Positions 23,472 through 31,611 of a stretch of DNA of 39,539 nucleotides are shown here, piece by piece (position 1 is the first letter of the stretch; every line of letters starts with the position of its first letter). The DNA is taken from contig JAUQWS010000047.1 of the NCBI GenBank assembly GCA_030835025.1, positions 1 to 39,539 on the forward strand. Direction: 5' to 3'. This stretch comes from Ignavibacteria bacterium. Lineage in GTDB: Bacteria; Bacteroidota; Ignavibacteria; Tepidaquicellales; OLB5. The position numbers were made by a program, and so were the translations under genes. The notes beneath the pieces are model-generated. The model was not told the DNA's origin, did not search any database, and saw nothing but the letters and a program-made list of their open reading frames with translations.

Positions 23472-24896
23472 TTATATATTTATTGCTTCACCGTACGCTT
23501 CTGCTGCAGCTTCCATAGTCGCCTCCGTCAGCGTGGGGTGAGCGTGAACTGTTCTGATCAGTTGTTCATGAGTCGTTTCGAGCGCCTTGCCAAGCGTAAC
23601 TTCCGCAATCATCTCGCTTGCTTCACTTCCGCAAATATGCGCACCAAGCAGCTCATCATATTTTGCATCGAAGATCAGCTTCACAAGTCCGGCGGTTTCT
23701 CCTATTGCCCTTGCTTTTCCGCTGGCCGAAAAAGGAAATCTGCCGACTTTTACTTCGTATCCAAGCTCTTTGGCTTTCTTTTCAGTCAAGCCTACTGATG
23801 CAACCTGCGGCTGGCAGAAAGTAACCGCCGGAATGCAGAGGTAATCAATATCTGCAACTTCGAGTCCTTTTATTTTCTCAACGCAATTAATGCCTTCAGC
23901 GGCTGCAACATGGGCAAGCCACGGGGGACCGTTAACATCACCAATGGCGTAAATTCCATTTACATTTGTCTTATAATCCTTATCAACCTTAATGAATCCC
24001 TTTTCTAAATTCACACCAAGCTCCTCAAGTCCGAAACCTTCAACATTTCCTGCAAACCCAACTGCAACAAGAGCAATTTCGCTTTCTATCTCAGCATTGG
24101 TCTTCCCGCTGACTTTTGTTATCACTTTTTCAGTCTTGCTGTTAGGGGCAGTCTTTTCAACGGTAATGCTTTCAACTTTTGTGCCAGTCATAATATTTAT
24201 GCCAAGCTTTCTGTACTCTCTTGCAACAACATCACTAAGCTCTTTATCTTCCACCGGTAACGGCTGGTCCAGCATTTCAACAACAGTGACCTTTGCTCCA
24301 AACGAATTCCAGAAATACGCGAACTCAATCCCTATTGCGCCGGCACCGATTATTGTTACAGATTCAGGCAGTTTATCAAGCACGATCGCTTCCATGAATG
24401 AAAGGACTTTCCTTCCGTCGATGTTCATTCCGGGAAACGACTTTGCCTTAGAACCTGTTGCAACTATAGTATGCTTTGCAAGGATCTCCTCAATCACCTT
24501 ACCGTCTTTTTGAACTTCAATAAGTGTACCGCCTGAAGCCTTCTTCAAATGCCCGTATCCTGCAATATACTGGATCTTGTTTTTTTTCATTAGGTACTGA
24601 ACACCCTTTTCGGATTTATCTGCAACATCGCGTGAGCGTTTTATCACAGCCGCGAAATCAAACTCAACACCGCTTGCAGTTATACCGAACTCTTTAGACT
24701 TCTTCATCATATGCATAACTTCCGCGGCTTTAAGCAGCGATTTAGAGGGTATACAACCCCAGTTAAGGCAAATGCCTCCAAGTCTTGCAGATTCAACCAG
24801 CGCTGTTTTTAGACCAAGCTGTGATGCGCGGATAGCAGCTGAATAACCGCCGACTCCCCCACCTACTACTACAACATCAAATTCACTTTTTGCCAT
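23472..24896 (-). CDS. lpdA: Dihydrolipoyl dehydrogenase
   Basis: A 474-residue flavoprotein disulfide reductase (E3 of 2-oxoacid dehydrogenases or glycine cleavage). The FAD motif is VVVVGGGVGGYSAA (8-21). The redox-active pair is Cys43/Cys48 in GGICLNWGCIPSK. The NAD motif is VTIIGAGAIGIEFAYFW. The second FAD contact is GIYAIGDVNG. The C-terminal active-site segment is HAHPTLTEA. No E1 or E2 genes are in the window, so which complex it serves is unknown. It reads in the same direction as the two peroxiredoxins, 121 bp upstream of the first. Confidence 0.96.
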   Translation of the reverse strand: MAKSEFDVVVVGGGVGGYSAAIRASQLGLKTALVESARLGGICLNWGCIPSKSLLKAAEVMHMMKKSKEFGITASGVEFDFAAVIKRSRDVADKSEKGVQYLMKKNKIQYIAGYGHLKKASGGTLIEVQKDGKVIEEILAKHTIVATGSKAKSFPGMNIDGRKVLSFMEAIVLDKLPESVTIIGAGAIGIEFAYFWNSFGAKVTVVEMLDQPLPVEDKELSDVVAREYRKLGINIMTGTKVESITVEKTAPNSKTEKVITKVSGKTNAEIESEIALVAVGFAGNVEGFGLEELGVNLEKGFIKVDKDYKTNVNGIYAIGDVNGPPWLAHVAAAEGINCVEKIKGLEVADIDYLCIPAVTFCQPQVASVGLTEKKAKELGYEVKVGRFPFSASGKARAIGETAGLVKLIFDAKYDELLGAHICGSEASEMIAEVTLGKALETTHEQLIRTVHAHPTLTEATMEAAAEAYGEAINI

Positions 24897-25030
24897 AAAT
24901 TATTTAGTTTTCCCCTGTTAAAGGAACGCTTTTATTCTTAAAAAATTCCGTTTCTGATGGTCTGTAAAACAAAAATACGCATAAATAGGGACTTACTCAA
25001 TTCCACTAAAAATAACCGCTTTTGTTCAAA

Positions 25031-25058
25031 TAAAATCCCCTGCAATATTACAGGGGAT
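25031..25058 (-). terminator. Terminator of the lipoprotein gene
   Basis: ATCCCCTG at 25035-25042 pairs with CAGGGGAT at 25051-25058 around an 8-nt loop. Read on the minus strand it ends in TTTTA (25034-25030). It lies 32 bp after the stop of the lipoprotein gene. Confidence 0.85.
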
Positions 25059-25090
25059 ATTACAATGGAATGGATTGTGTTGCTTTTGAA

Positions 25091-26365
25091 CTACTTCATC
25101 ACACCTGTTGTGAAAAGCCTTATTGGAGTTCCAATAACAATATTGTGGCTCGTTGGATAGCTCATATCACGCTTCTTCACAAATTCGTCCATGTTATCTG
25201 CGTTATGCTGCTTTACCTGCCAAAAAAGCAAGCTGTTGGAAGGTAAGCTGATTCCGTATTCCTCAGTATGAGGAAGCAGGATAACACTACCGTTTGTAAT
25301 GATATTATAAGGTCCAATTGTGAACTCGTAAATTTTGCCTGTGTTATTGTGACTGAAATATGTACTGTAATTCACACCGGTAGTATCAGCCGCAGGATAC
25401 ATCAGGTTAAACGAAGGCGGTAATGTAATATTGTAGTTTTCACCGGGCTCCATAAATCCTTTTGCACTCAGGTCAAATCCGTTTAGAGTATCAATCGGAT
25501 CAAGTTCATAAGAGATCTTCACCGGGTAAGGAAGACCGGAAGGAACGACAAAACTAAGAGATGCCGGAAATTCTTCATCAATTATCTCAAAGCCTGAGCT
25601 GAAAGGAAATGATTTGAAGAGCATTTTCACTTTGAGGTTTCGGAAGACTATGCCCGCAGGCGCTGTGATCTGCATGCTGCTTTCTCCAGGGTTGAACTGC
25701 AGCTCTGATGCTGTGAAAAAAACTTCATACTGCAGTGCATTCTGAACCCAGATCATTTTCGCCGCAAACTTTTCATATGATACTATTCTTTGCTCCGCAT
25801 CCTTTACTGCCTGAAGCATTGCAAGGTCTCCGTTAATATAACTCTGCCCTTCCCATTTTATGCGAAGCCGGGCAGTTGAATCAGTCTGGCTTTCAACTGT
25901 GATCCTGCTATGCAATCCAGTTATGAATCTGAACATAACAAACTGGCCGGACGCAACTTTGGGGTATGCCACATCAACAATTGCATAATTCTCCAGCACA
26001 TCAAGTGCAGAAACATCGAGCTCAATATCCGGTTCCAGTGTAGTTACTCCATGGAATTGATAGAAGAACGGACGCGGCGCGTGGAAAACATTAAGGTCAT
26101 ATGGCGGCTCAACTCCAGCGATGCTGAATGATCCGTATGATGAAGTCATGACTGCCTCACCGCCGTTGACGCTAACCATAACACCACCCAGGGGGGCACC
26201 TTCGCGGCCGGAAATCTTACCCGCAACGGTCTTTTCGGTCAGATTTGTGATCAACTCTTCATCGGAACAGCCCGGCGAATAGATCAAAGCTAACAAAACA
26301 AAAAACAAAACAATTAAATAAGCAATAAGAGTAACGGATGAACTTAAAGCCCTGTTAGAAGACAT
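25091..26365 (-). CDS. Lipoprotein with carboxypeptidase-regulatory-like domain
   Basis: A 424-residue predicted lipoprotein. A hydrophobic segment (about residues 8-31) ends in the lipobox-like IYSPGC (Cys33). Residues 45-82 (TVAGKISGREGAPLGGVMV through SSYGSFSIAG) match the carboxypeptidase regulatory-like beta-sandwich common in Bacteroidota surface proteins. The remaining about 330 residues are beta-rich with no motif I recognise. It ends with IPIRLFTTGVMK-like unstructured sequence. It probably sits on the cell envelope, but function is unknown. The opposite-strand neighbour starts about 280 bp upstream. Confidence 0.75.
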   Translation of the reverse strand: MSSNRALSSSVTLIAYLIVLFFVLLALIYSPGCSDEELITNLTEKTVAGKISGREGAPLGGVMVSVNGGEAVMTSSYGSFSIAGVEPPYDLNVFHAPRPFFYQFHGVTTLEPDIELDVSALDVLENYAIVDVAYPKVASGQFVMFRFITGLHSRITVESQTDSTARLRIKWEGQSYINGDLAMLQAVKDAEQRIVSYEKFAAKMIWVQNALQYEVFFTASELQFNPGESSMQITAPAGIVFRNLKVKMLFKSFPFSSGFEIIDEEFPASLSFVVPSGLPYPVKISYELDPIDTLNGFDLSAKGFMEPGENYNITLPPSFNLMYPAADTTGVNYSTYFSHNNTGKIYEFTIGPYNIITNGSVILLPHTEEYGISLPSNSLLFWQVKQHNADNMDEFVKKRDMSYPTSHNIVIGTPIRLFTTGVMK

Positions 26366-26646
26366 GGATTTTCAGTTTAGTTTAAGGAAAAAAACTGTAG
26401 TCTTTTACTTGCTTAAATTCTCCTTTTTAGTTATTCTAAATTAACTCAACAGAACTAATTATGCAAGGGTACTATTCAAAATTCTGGAAAAATGCCTGAT
26501 CCCCAACATAATGTTTTTAGCTAACTTATTTTGGAGCCAAGCCTTGTCAATTCGCAATTGAAACCCTATTGAAATCAGTTTGTTATAACTTATATACCGC
26601 AACTTCGTATTTCATAAAATCTAACCTTCTTAAGAAAGGAGATAAG

Positions 26647-27069
26647 ATGAAGAACAAACCAGCTTTGTTTATTTTCATTTTGGCTGCCTTCTTTGCAGGC
26701 AGCAGCTTACTTTCTCAGAGTTCAAAAACATTTAAGGTAACAAACAACGCAGGGTTTCCTGTAAAATCAGTGCAGGTTGCACTTGCAGGAACATTTGAAT
26801 GGGGGTTCCAGGTAAACGCAATTGACAGAATAAACAACAACACATCGTTTGAGTTTGCACGCAAGATCGACCCTGCAATGTGCAGTTACGATATAAGATA
26901 TACTGATGAAACCGGAACAGAGTACATAATGGAAAAAGTGGATCTGTGCAAAACGGCAACAATTCTTCTTGTCCTGCCGGAAGTAAAAACGGAAGCACCA
27001 AAGGACGACACTCAGCCGAAGGATGAAACAAAGCCCAAGGATGAATCAAAACCGGAAGAAAAGAAGTAA
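26647..27069 (+). CDS. Small secreted protein with lysine/proline/glutamate tail
   Basis: A 140-residue exported protein of unknown function. Residues 1-24 form a signal peptide (MKNKPALFIFILAAFFAGSS, then LLSQ). Residues 25-110 form a beta-rich domain with two Cys (MCSYDI and VDLCKT) that could form a disulfide. The last about 25 residues are repeats of the pattern QPKDE/KPKDE/KPEE, low complexity and probably disordered. The start at 26647 is well supported by AAAGGAG 6 bases upstream. The longer reading frame from 26569 adds 26 residues that would disrupt the signal peptide. A strong terminator follows. Confidence 0.75.
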   Translation: MKNKPALFIFILAAFFAGSSLLSQSSKTFKVTNNAGFPVKSVQVALAGTFEWGFQVNAIDRINNNTSFEFARKIDPAMCSYDIRYTDETGTEYIMEKVDLCKTATILLVLPEVKTEAPKDDTQPKDETKPKDESKPEEKK

Positions 27070-27102
27070 TTTTTGTGTTCCTGGAGTTTGTAAGTTTGTC
27101 AA

Positions 27103-27134
27103 AAACCTCTTCGCCGATACGAAGGGGTTTTTTT
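27103..27134 (+). terminator. Rho-independent terminator
   Basis: An 11-bp stem (27103-27113 with 27120-27130, one U-G wobble), a 6-nt loop, then seven T. It lies 33 bp after the stop of the secreted-protein gene. Confidence 0.92.
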
Positions 27135-27147
27135 GTGCCTAAAAACT

Positions 27148-27215
27148 GAGTACCCTCCCCTTTTTTCGCCTCTATCTAACCGGGCTAAAACCACTGCTTA
27201 ACAGGGGAGGGACTC
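27148..27215. repeat. Interrupted inverted repeat in intergenic region
   Basis: GAGTACCCTCCCCT at 27148-27161 is the complement of AGGGGAGGGACTC at 27203-27215 apart from one extra A, enclosing a 41-nt spacer. This could be a remnant of a small mobile repeat or a hairpin RNA. The rest of the intergenic region to 27433 is AT-rich with no gene I can support. There are two GTCGAA words around 27310-27380, which may be chance. Confidence 0.5.
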
Positions 27216-27433
27216 ACGGGGGTACGAAATGAAGCAGGTAAAACGTTAAATCACTCATAACAAAAATAGCGTATTGAAAAACGGAATGTAAAAGAAACTT
27301 TTTCCGCATTGTCGAACGGACTTTTTGACAAATATGCTGTTTTTGAACGGCTTTAACGGTTTTTGGACTTGCTTTGTCGAATGAGGTTAGGTGTGTATCT
27401 GAAAAAAATAATTTTTAGAGTTTTAAGCTTTTT

Positions 27434-28042
27434 TCAGAACTTCAGGTCAAACTTCAACCTGTAAGTTCTTGCGGGATCGCCAAACCTGGTGAGCTTCTCT
27501 TCCTTTACATCAAAATCAAAGAGGTGGGCATCAACATATGCATCTATCAGATTCACAACATATGTGATCAGGAAATACCATACAAAATCATCACGCTGAT
27601 CGCGGTAAAACTCGCGCAGGGTTTTCAGGCTAAGATCGCCATTCGGATTTTCGGGATCTTGTGATTCAGCATACTGGTCACGGTAATCCCTGTAAAGATT
27701 ATTATTGCGGAAATATTCGTAACCGAAGTACCCCACAAGTCCCCCGATTATAGGGATCTTCCAGTACGACTGATTGTAGAACTGCCCCGCACCGGGAACG
27801 ACTGCCGATAGCAGCACTGCAAGAGTGGGAGATTTTTTCATACGGAAACGTTTTTCGGTTTTAGGTTTTGAGACGGTTATTGATGAATCTGATGTGAGTG
27901 AATCATACGCGTTTGATGTGATGAAAGAAGCTTTTGTCTTCAAACGCAAATCATTAATGTAAGTGTGCTGACTAAACAAAAAAGGTACAGTCAACAAGAA
28001 TATAACTGCACCTCTTAAAAATACTTTTGCGTCTATGTTCAT
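27434..28042 (-). CDS. DUF5683 family protein
   Basis: A 202-residue protein with a signal-like hydrophobic start (residues 9-22, GAVIFLLTVPFLF), a Ser/Thr-rich linker, and a membrane-associated segment with the DUF5683 hallmark KKSPTLAVLLSAVVPGAGQFYNQSYWK (about 67-93; only its key parts are diagnostic), followed by GGLVGYFGYEYF and a charged helix. The family is Bacteroidota-typical and of unknown function. The ATG at 28042 is used rather than an adjacent TTG at 28045. The gene lies 24 bp downstream of secG, likely one transcript. Confidence 0.82.
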   Translation of the reverse strand: MNIDAKVFLRGAVIFLLTVPFLFSQHTYINDLRLKTKASFITSNAYDSLTSDSSITVSKPKTEKRFRMKKSPTLAVLLSAVVPGAGQFYNQSYWKIPIIGGLVGYFGYEYFRNNNLYRDYRDQYAESQDPENPNGDLSLKTLREFYRDQRDDFVWYFLITYVVNLIDAYVDAHLFDFDVKEEKLTRFGDPARTYRLKFDLKF

Positions 28043-28066
28043 CAAACCATTACGCTTTAATCAAAA

Positions 28067-28471
28067 TTATTTAGGCGGCTGCTGCTGATCTGCAGGAGGC
28101 TGCTGTTGCTGCTGCTGGTTCGGATCAGTCTGCTGCTGATTGGGATCATTCTGCTGCATCTGGCTGGGAACATTAGGCTGCGGGAAATTCTGCTGACCCG
28201 AGTTCTGCTGAATTATGCTCTCGTTCGTATCGCCGCCTTTGTTAATGATAACATTGGTAACCAGCGAGAAGAGCAACAGTATTGTTGCCAGGATACTTGT
28301 AAGCTTTATCAGAAAGTCTGCAGTCCTCCTCACACCAAAAACCATCGAAGCATCTCCGCCACCGCCGCCAAAAGTACCGGCCAAACCGCCGCCTTTGGAT
28401 GACTGGATTAGGATGACTCCCATCAGCATTATTGCAACCAAAACAAGCAAAATTATGAAAATACTAACCAT
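28067..28471 (-). CDS. secG: Preprotein translocase subunit SecG with Gln/Pro-rich tail
   Basis: A 134-residue SecG, the auxiliary subunit of the SecYEG protein-export channel. Two membrane segments (about residues 2-22 and 54-77) flank the conserved loop IQSSKGGGLAGTFGGGG and the MVFGVRRTADFL segment. The tail beyond about residue 80 is unusual: some 50 residues rich in Gln, Pro, Asn and Asp, with runs such as PNQQQTDPNQQQQQQPP. SecG tails are variable, but this one is strongly low-complexity. It is translated from CTG/TGC-type triplet repeats on the plus strand, so its length may vary between strains. Confidence 0.9.
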   Translation of the reverse strand: MVSIFIILLVLVAIMLMGVILIQSSKGGGLAGTFGGGGGDASMVFGVRRTADFLIKLTSILATILLLFSLVTNVIINKGGDTNESIIQQNSGQQNFPQPNVPSQMQQNDPNQQQTDPNQQQQQQPPADQQQPPK

Positions 28472-28643
28472 TTTAAGCCTTTTTATCTATTGTTATTATA
28501 TAGAACGCCAAATTTAACGAAAAAATTGCAGAATGAAAAGCGAAAAAACGGGTGTACTGCTCAAAATATATGATTTGCAGCTGGTGATAACTCAACATTG
28601 GGAGAATCTACCCGGTATAGAAATCCGTAATTCCCAATTGCAT

Positions 28644-29426
28644 TTACTCCCAGCCCTGATTTTCCAGCCACTGGTCCTTTGGCACGGCGCGGAATTCCTT
28701 TGCAGGCATGCCAATATATATCATCTTTGCGGGAACGTCTTTGGTAACAACGGCACCTGCGGCAACAACTGCATCTTCGCCAATTTCAAGTCCGGGTAAA
28801 ATTACAGCTCCCCCGCCGATGCGCCCGCCTTTGCGGATAGTGACTCCTTTAAAATGTTTAAAGCGCTCTTCGGTCCTGCCTAAGTAATTATCGTTTGTTG
28901 TTACAACTCCGGGCGCGATGAAGCAGTAATCTTCTATCAAAGAGTATGCCGTAATGTATGAGTTGGTTTCCAGCTTGCACTTTTTGCCAATTGTAGTGAA
29001 GTTCTCAACCGTACAGCTTCTTCCCAGTATTGTGAACTCACCCACTTTAACATCTTCACGCACAGCTGCGCCGTCAGCTATAAGCACATTATTAGCTATT
29101 TCGCAGCCTACATATATAGTAACCTGCGCGCCGATGAGGCACTCCGTGCCAATTTTTGCCGGCTCATAAGTTTTATCAGATTTAAATATGCTGCGCTTCG
29201 AGCGCAGCGGCTCCTTGCCAATGACAGTGTTATCATCAATCCGCGTGCCCGCTCCAATAACAGTGCCCTTGCGTATGACAACGTTATGGCCGATAGTGCA
29301 TTCATCGCCGATCACTGCGTCTTTTTCAATGACGACGAACTGGCCGATGGTGCAGTTCTTCCCTAATTTGGCAGAGCCGTCTATGAACATATTGCCCATT
29401 GTTGCTAAAAATTTTCCGGTATCCAT
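28644..29426 (-). CDS. Left-handed beta-helix acyltransferase
   Basis: A 260-residue protein made of hexapeptide repeats ([LIV]-G-x4), for example IGQFVVIEKDAVIGDECTIG and IGAGTRIDDNTVIG. The repeats fold as a left-handed beta-helix and normally act as trimers. The final GGGAVILPGLEIGEDAVVAAG and the IYIGMPAKEFRAV ending resemble sugar N- or O-acetyltransferases (WbbJ/PglD-like) and the LpxA superfamily. The acceptor is unknown. No surface-polysaccharide operon is next to it. A palindrome lies 31 bp upstream of the start. Confidence 0.87.
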   Translation of the reverse strand: MDTGKFLATMGNMFIDGSAKLGKNCTIGQFVVIEKDAVIGDECTIGHNVVIRKGTVIGAGTRIDDNTVIGKEPLRSKRSIFKSDKTYEPAKIGTECLIGAQVTIYVGCEIANNVLIADGAAVREDVKVGEFTILGRSCTVENFTTIGKKCKLETNSYITAYSLIEDYCFIAPGVVTTNDNYLGRTEERFKHFKGVTIRKGGRIGGGAVILPGLEIGEDAVVAAGAVVTKDVPAKMIYIGMPAKEFRAVPKDQWLENQGWE

Positions 29427-29457
29427 TGTGATGTGTTTTTACTTTATTTTCGGGTAG

Positions 29458-29477
29458 GACAGGCATTTTTGCCTGTC
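29458..29477. repeat. Short perfect palindrome between acyltransferase and hpf
   Basis: GACAGGCA at 29458-29465 and TGCCTGTC at 29470-29477 enclose TTTT. It looks like a small dispersed intergenic palindrome of the kind found in many Bacteroidota-type genomes, rather than a terminator, since on neither strand does it follow a gene stop. It sits in a 404-bp gap that also holds an inverted repeat and a promoter. Confidence 0.6.
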
Positions 29478-29573
29478 TCAACATTGTCATTTCTATAATA
29501 TCAGACATGTTACGAAGTGTTCTTCTAACTGACTGATCTACTGTCTATATCCCGGGTTCAGAATCAAAAGATA

Positions 29574-29667
29574 CCCATTCCACGAAAACAATTCTTAAAA
29601 TATCCTATCGAAATTCGGATTCTGTGTTCTAGAGCATGTTAAACGAATCCCCTATTCGTGGCATGGG
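29574..29667. repeat. Imperfect inverted repeat upstream of hpf
   Basis: CCCATTCCACGAA at 29574-29586 and TTCGTGGCATGGG at 29655-29667 are complementary at 12 of 13 positions with a 68-nt spacer. A second short hairpin (GGGTTT and AAACCC) follows at 29666-29679. It could be a degenerate mobile repeat or a structured non-coding region. There is no open frame here and no gene. Confidence 0.45.
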
Positions 29668-29750
29668 GTTTAAAAACCCAAATATACCCACCGCTTAAGG
29701 GCATTTCAAATCAATAATTTAGGGTTAAGTGAGTAAGAAGCATTCCATTG

Positions 29751-29781
29751 TTGAAATTGTTCATTACCTTTAGCATATTTG
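29751..29781 (+). promoter_or_regulatory. Candidate promoter of hpf-hprK
   Basis: TTG at 29751, a 20-base spacer and CATATTTG at 29774-29781 closely match the Bacteroidota promoter layout TTG-N19-21-TAnnTTTG, with one base off in the -7 box. The expected start near 29788 gives a leader of about 43 nt ending in a strong ribosome-binding site. Confidence 0.5.
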
Positions 29782-29830
29782 CACGTAAAGCTGTTCTAAC
29801 ACAAAAAACTCATTAACAGGGAGGTTTACT

Positions 29831-30160
29831 ATGACATTCTTATTCACAGCACGGCACTTTAAGGCACATGATTCACTGAAAGAATTTGCAGAAGCCGAGA
29901 CACAGAAATTCACCCGTTACTACGACGGAATCATCAAAACAGAAGTCATCCTTGACTACGATAAGCCCGAAAACAGCGTAAAGAATGCAGAAGTTATAGT
30001 CCACGTTAAAAATAACCATACATTCATTGCAAAAGAAGCTTCAGATGATTTTAAAAAATCTATAGAAGGCGCAATGAACAAGATAGAATCCCAGATAAAG
30101 AAATTCAAAGAAAAGCTGACAAACCATAACGCAGATAAAGTTGTAAAGCAGCCGGAGTAA
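29831..30160 (+). CDS. hpf: Ribosome hibernation promoting factor, short form
   Basis: A 109-residue HPF/RaiA (YfiA) protein. It binds the 30S decoding region during slow growth or starvation and inactivates ribosomes. It has the family pattern FTARHFKAHDSLKEFAEAETQKF at the N-terminus, then the DYDKPENSVKNAEVIVHV and SDDFKKSIEGAMNKIESQIKKFKEK helices. It is the short type without the dimerising C-terminal domain. A strong ribosome-binding site (AGGGAGGT) lies 6 bases before the ATG. It is followed by hprK 78 bp away in the same direction, a pairing that also occurs in Chlorobi-type genomes. Confidence 0.93.
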   Translation: MTFLFTARHFKAHDSLKEFAEAETQKFTRYYDGIIKTEVILDYDKPENSVKNAEVIVHVKNNHTFIAKEASDDFKKSIEGAMNKIESQIKKFKEKLTNHNADKVVKQPE

Positions 30161-30238
30161 TAAGATCACAACTGCCGGCACGGCCCTCAATAAAGAAGAA
30201 GGCTGCAAAAAATCACTTAATAGATCTGAAGGCGTACA

Positions 30239-31285
30239 ATGAAGCAACTTAACAAAGTACTCAAAAATATTGAGGAAGTTAAAAAAGAAAAGATCTCTGT
30301 CGAATTCTTTTATAACGAAGCCAAAGGCCGGTTCAAGCTTCAGAAGATCTCTGATGGTGATAAAGGGCTGGATAGAATTATTAAAGACCAGCACATCCAC
30401 CGCCCCGGACTTGCTCTTGCAGGATATACGGCACTTTTTACTTTCGATAGGGTGCAGATACTCGGCAACACAGAAATGCGCTATTTAAAACAGCTCTCGC
30501 CTGAGCAGCGCACAAAAGTGCTTAAGAAATTCTTCTCGTTTGAAATCCCCTGCATCTGTGTAACATTTAACAATAAGCCAAGCGATGAATTTATGGAGCT
30601 TGCCAATAAAAAGGGCATAGCAGTATTTATGACTCCGCTTGAAACAACAAAGTTCGCATATTTCATCAACGATTTCCTTGATGACCAGTTCTCTCCCCAA
30701 ATAGCGCTGCACGGTTCGTTTGTTGATGTTTACGGAGTGGGGCTGCTCTTCTACGGAAGAAGCGGAATAGGCAAGAGCGAAATAGCGCTCGATCTTGTTG
30801 AGCGCGGGCACAGGCTTGTTGCCGATGATATTGTAATGATATCACGCAAAGGCGATGGCATCCTTATGGGTACGGGCACGGAGCTTGTAAAGCATTTCAT
30901 GGAAATACGCGGTCTTGGTATTATAGACGTTCGCAGTGTGTTCGGCATCAGAGCAATAAGGTTCCAGAAGCGCGTTGAGCTGCTGGTGAACCTTGAGGAA
31001 TGGGATCCCGGAAAGGAATACACAAGAACAGGGCTTGATAATGAAACAATAGAACTGCTGGGTGTTGATCTCCAGTTCGTCAGGCTCCCGATATTCCCGG
31101 GTAAGAACATAACGGTTATCAGCGAAATTATTGCGCTCAACTATCTGTGCAAGCACTACGGATTCGATGCGGCAAGATCCTTGAGCGAGAAGCTCGAGCA
31201 GACGATCCACGGCAAAACAAAGCATAGAGATCCAAGGGCAGGTTACGAACGCTCTGTGGAATACCTTGAGCACGATTTTGAGTAA
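30239..31285 (+). CDS. hprK: HPr kinase/phosphorylase
   Basis: A 348-residue enzyme that in Firmicutes phosphorylates and dephosphorylates Ser46 of the phosphocarrier HPr. The N-terminal domain (1-140) is followed by the catalytic domain, with His158 in IALHGSFVDVYGVG, Walker A GRSGIGKS (173-180), the acidic pair in VADDIVMI (196-197), and the signature MEIRGLGIIDV (221-231). All catalytic elements appear intact. No HPr or PTS gene is in the window, so its target is unknown. In non-Firmicutes it is often linked to carbon-source or cell-envelope control rather than PTS repression. There is no terminator with a T tract after it. Confidence 0.94.
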   Translation: MKQLNKVLKNIEEVKKEKISVEFFYNEAKGRFKLQKISDGDKGLDRIIKDQHIHRPGLALAGYTALFTFDRVQILGNTEMRYLKQLSPEQRTKVLKKFFSFEIPCICVTFNNKPSDEFMELANKKGIAVFMTPLETTKFAYFINDFLDDQFSPQIALHGSFVDVYGVGLLFYGRSGIGKSEIALDLVERGHRLVADDIVMISRKGDGILMGTGTELVKHFMEIRGLGIIDVRSVFGIRAIRFQKRVELLVNLEEWDPGKEYTRTGLDNETIELLGVDLQFVRLPIFPGKNITVISEIIALNYLCKHYGFDAARSLSEKLEQTIHGKTKHRDPRAGYERSVEYLEHDFE

Positions 31286-31380
31286 GGACTGCTTGTCTTT
31301 ACTGAACAAGCAAATCGGACTTTCCTGCAGCAGGCAGGTGTTTCAGGGTTTGCAATGTGCTGCAAAGCAGAAAAATTATT

Positions 31381-31501
31381 GCCACGACCTTTAGGTCGTG
31401 GAGAGAAACCGGAAACGGCAGGCTTTAGCCGTTAACAAGAAGGTCATTATGGGCTAAAGCCTGAACAATTTACAAATTAACCACGACCTAAAGGTCGTGG
31501 C
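31381..31501. mobile_element. MITE-like element with perfect 21-bp terminal inverted repeats
   Basis: A 121-bp non-coding element. The first 21 bases (31381-31401) and the last 21 (31481-31501) are exact reverse complements, and each half is itself nearly palindromic (CCACGACCT against AGGTCGTGG). Inside, CAGGCTTTAGCC at 31419-31430 pairs with 31452-31463, giving a nested cruciform. The flanks are TATT at 31377-31380 and at 31502-31505, consistent with a 4-bp target duplication. No transposase frame is present. The rest of the 326-bp gap contains a weak hairpin without T tract at 31290-31312, and nothing else recognised. Confidence 0.78.
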
Positions 31502-31611
31502 TATTAACAGCAGGAAAGTTCGGCCAGCCCCTCCTTGCTGAGTAGGAGCTTGAAGATTGATCATAAAAAAAGTATTAGCCTCAACAGAATGAATAAATAA
31601 CGAATCCTAAT

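Noticed and set aside
28533-28799. An 88-codon plus-strand frame starting in the gap after secG
   Set aside because: More than half lies antisense to the hexapeptide acyltransferase, and there is no ribosome-binding site. The gap itself (28472-28643) shows nothing else.
30842-31309. A 155-codon open frame on the minus strand
   Set aside because: It overlaps hprK completely on the opposite strand, has no family signal, and its composition follows the codons of hprK.
31381-31501. A CRISPR fragment or a simple terminator
   Set aside because: There are only two outer repeats, in inverted rather than direct orientation, with no spacer series. There is also no T tract next to the stems.
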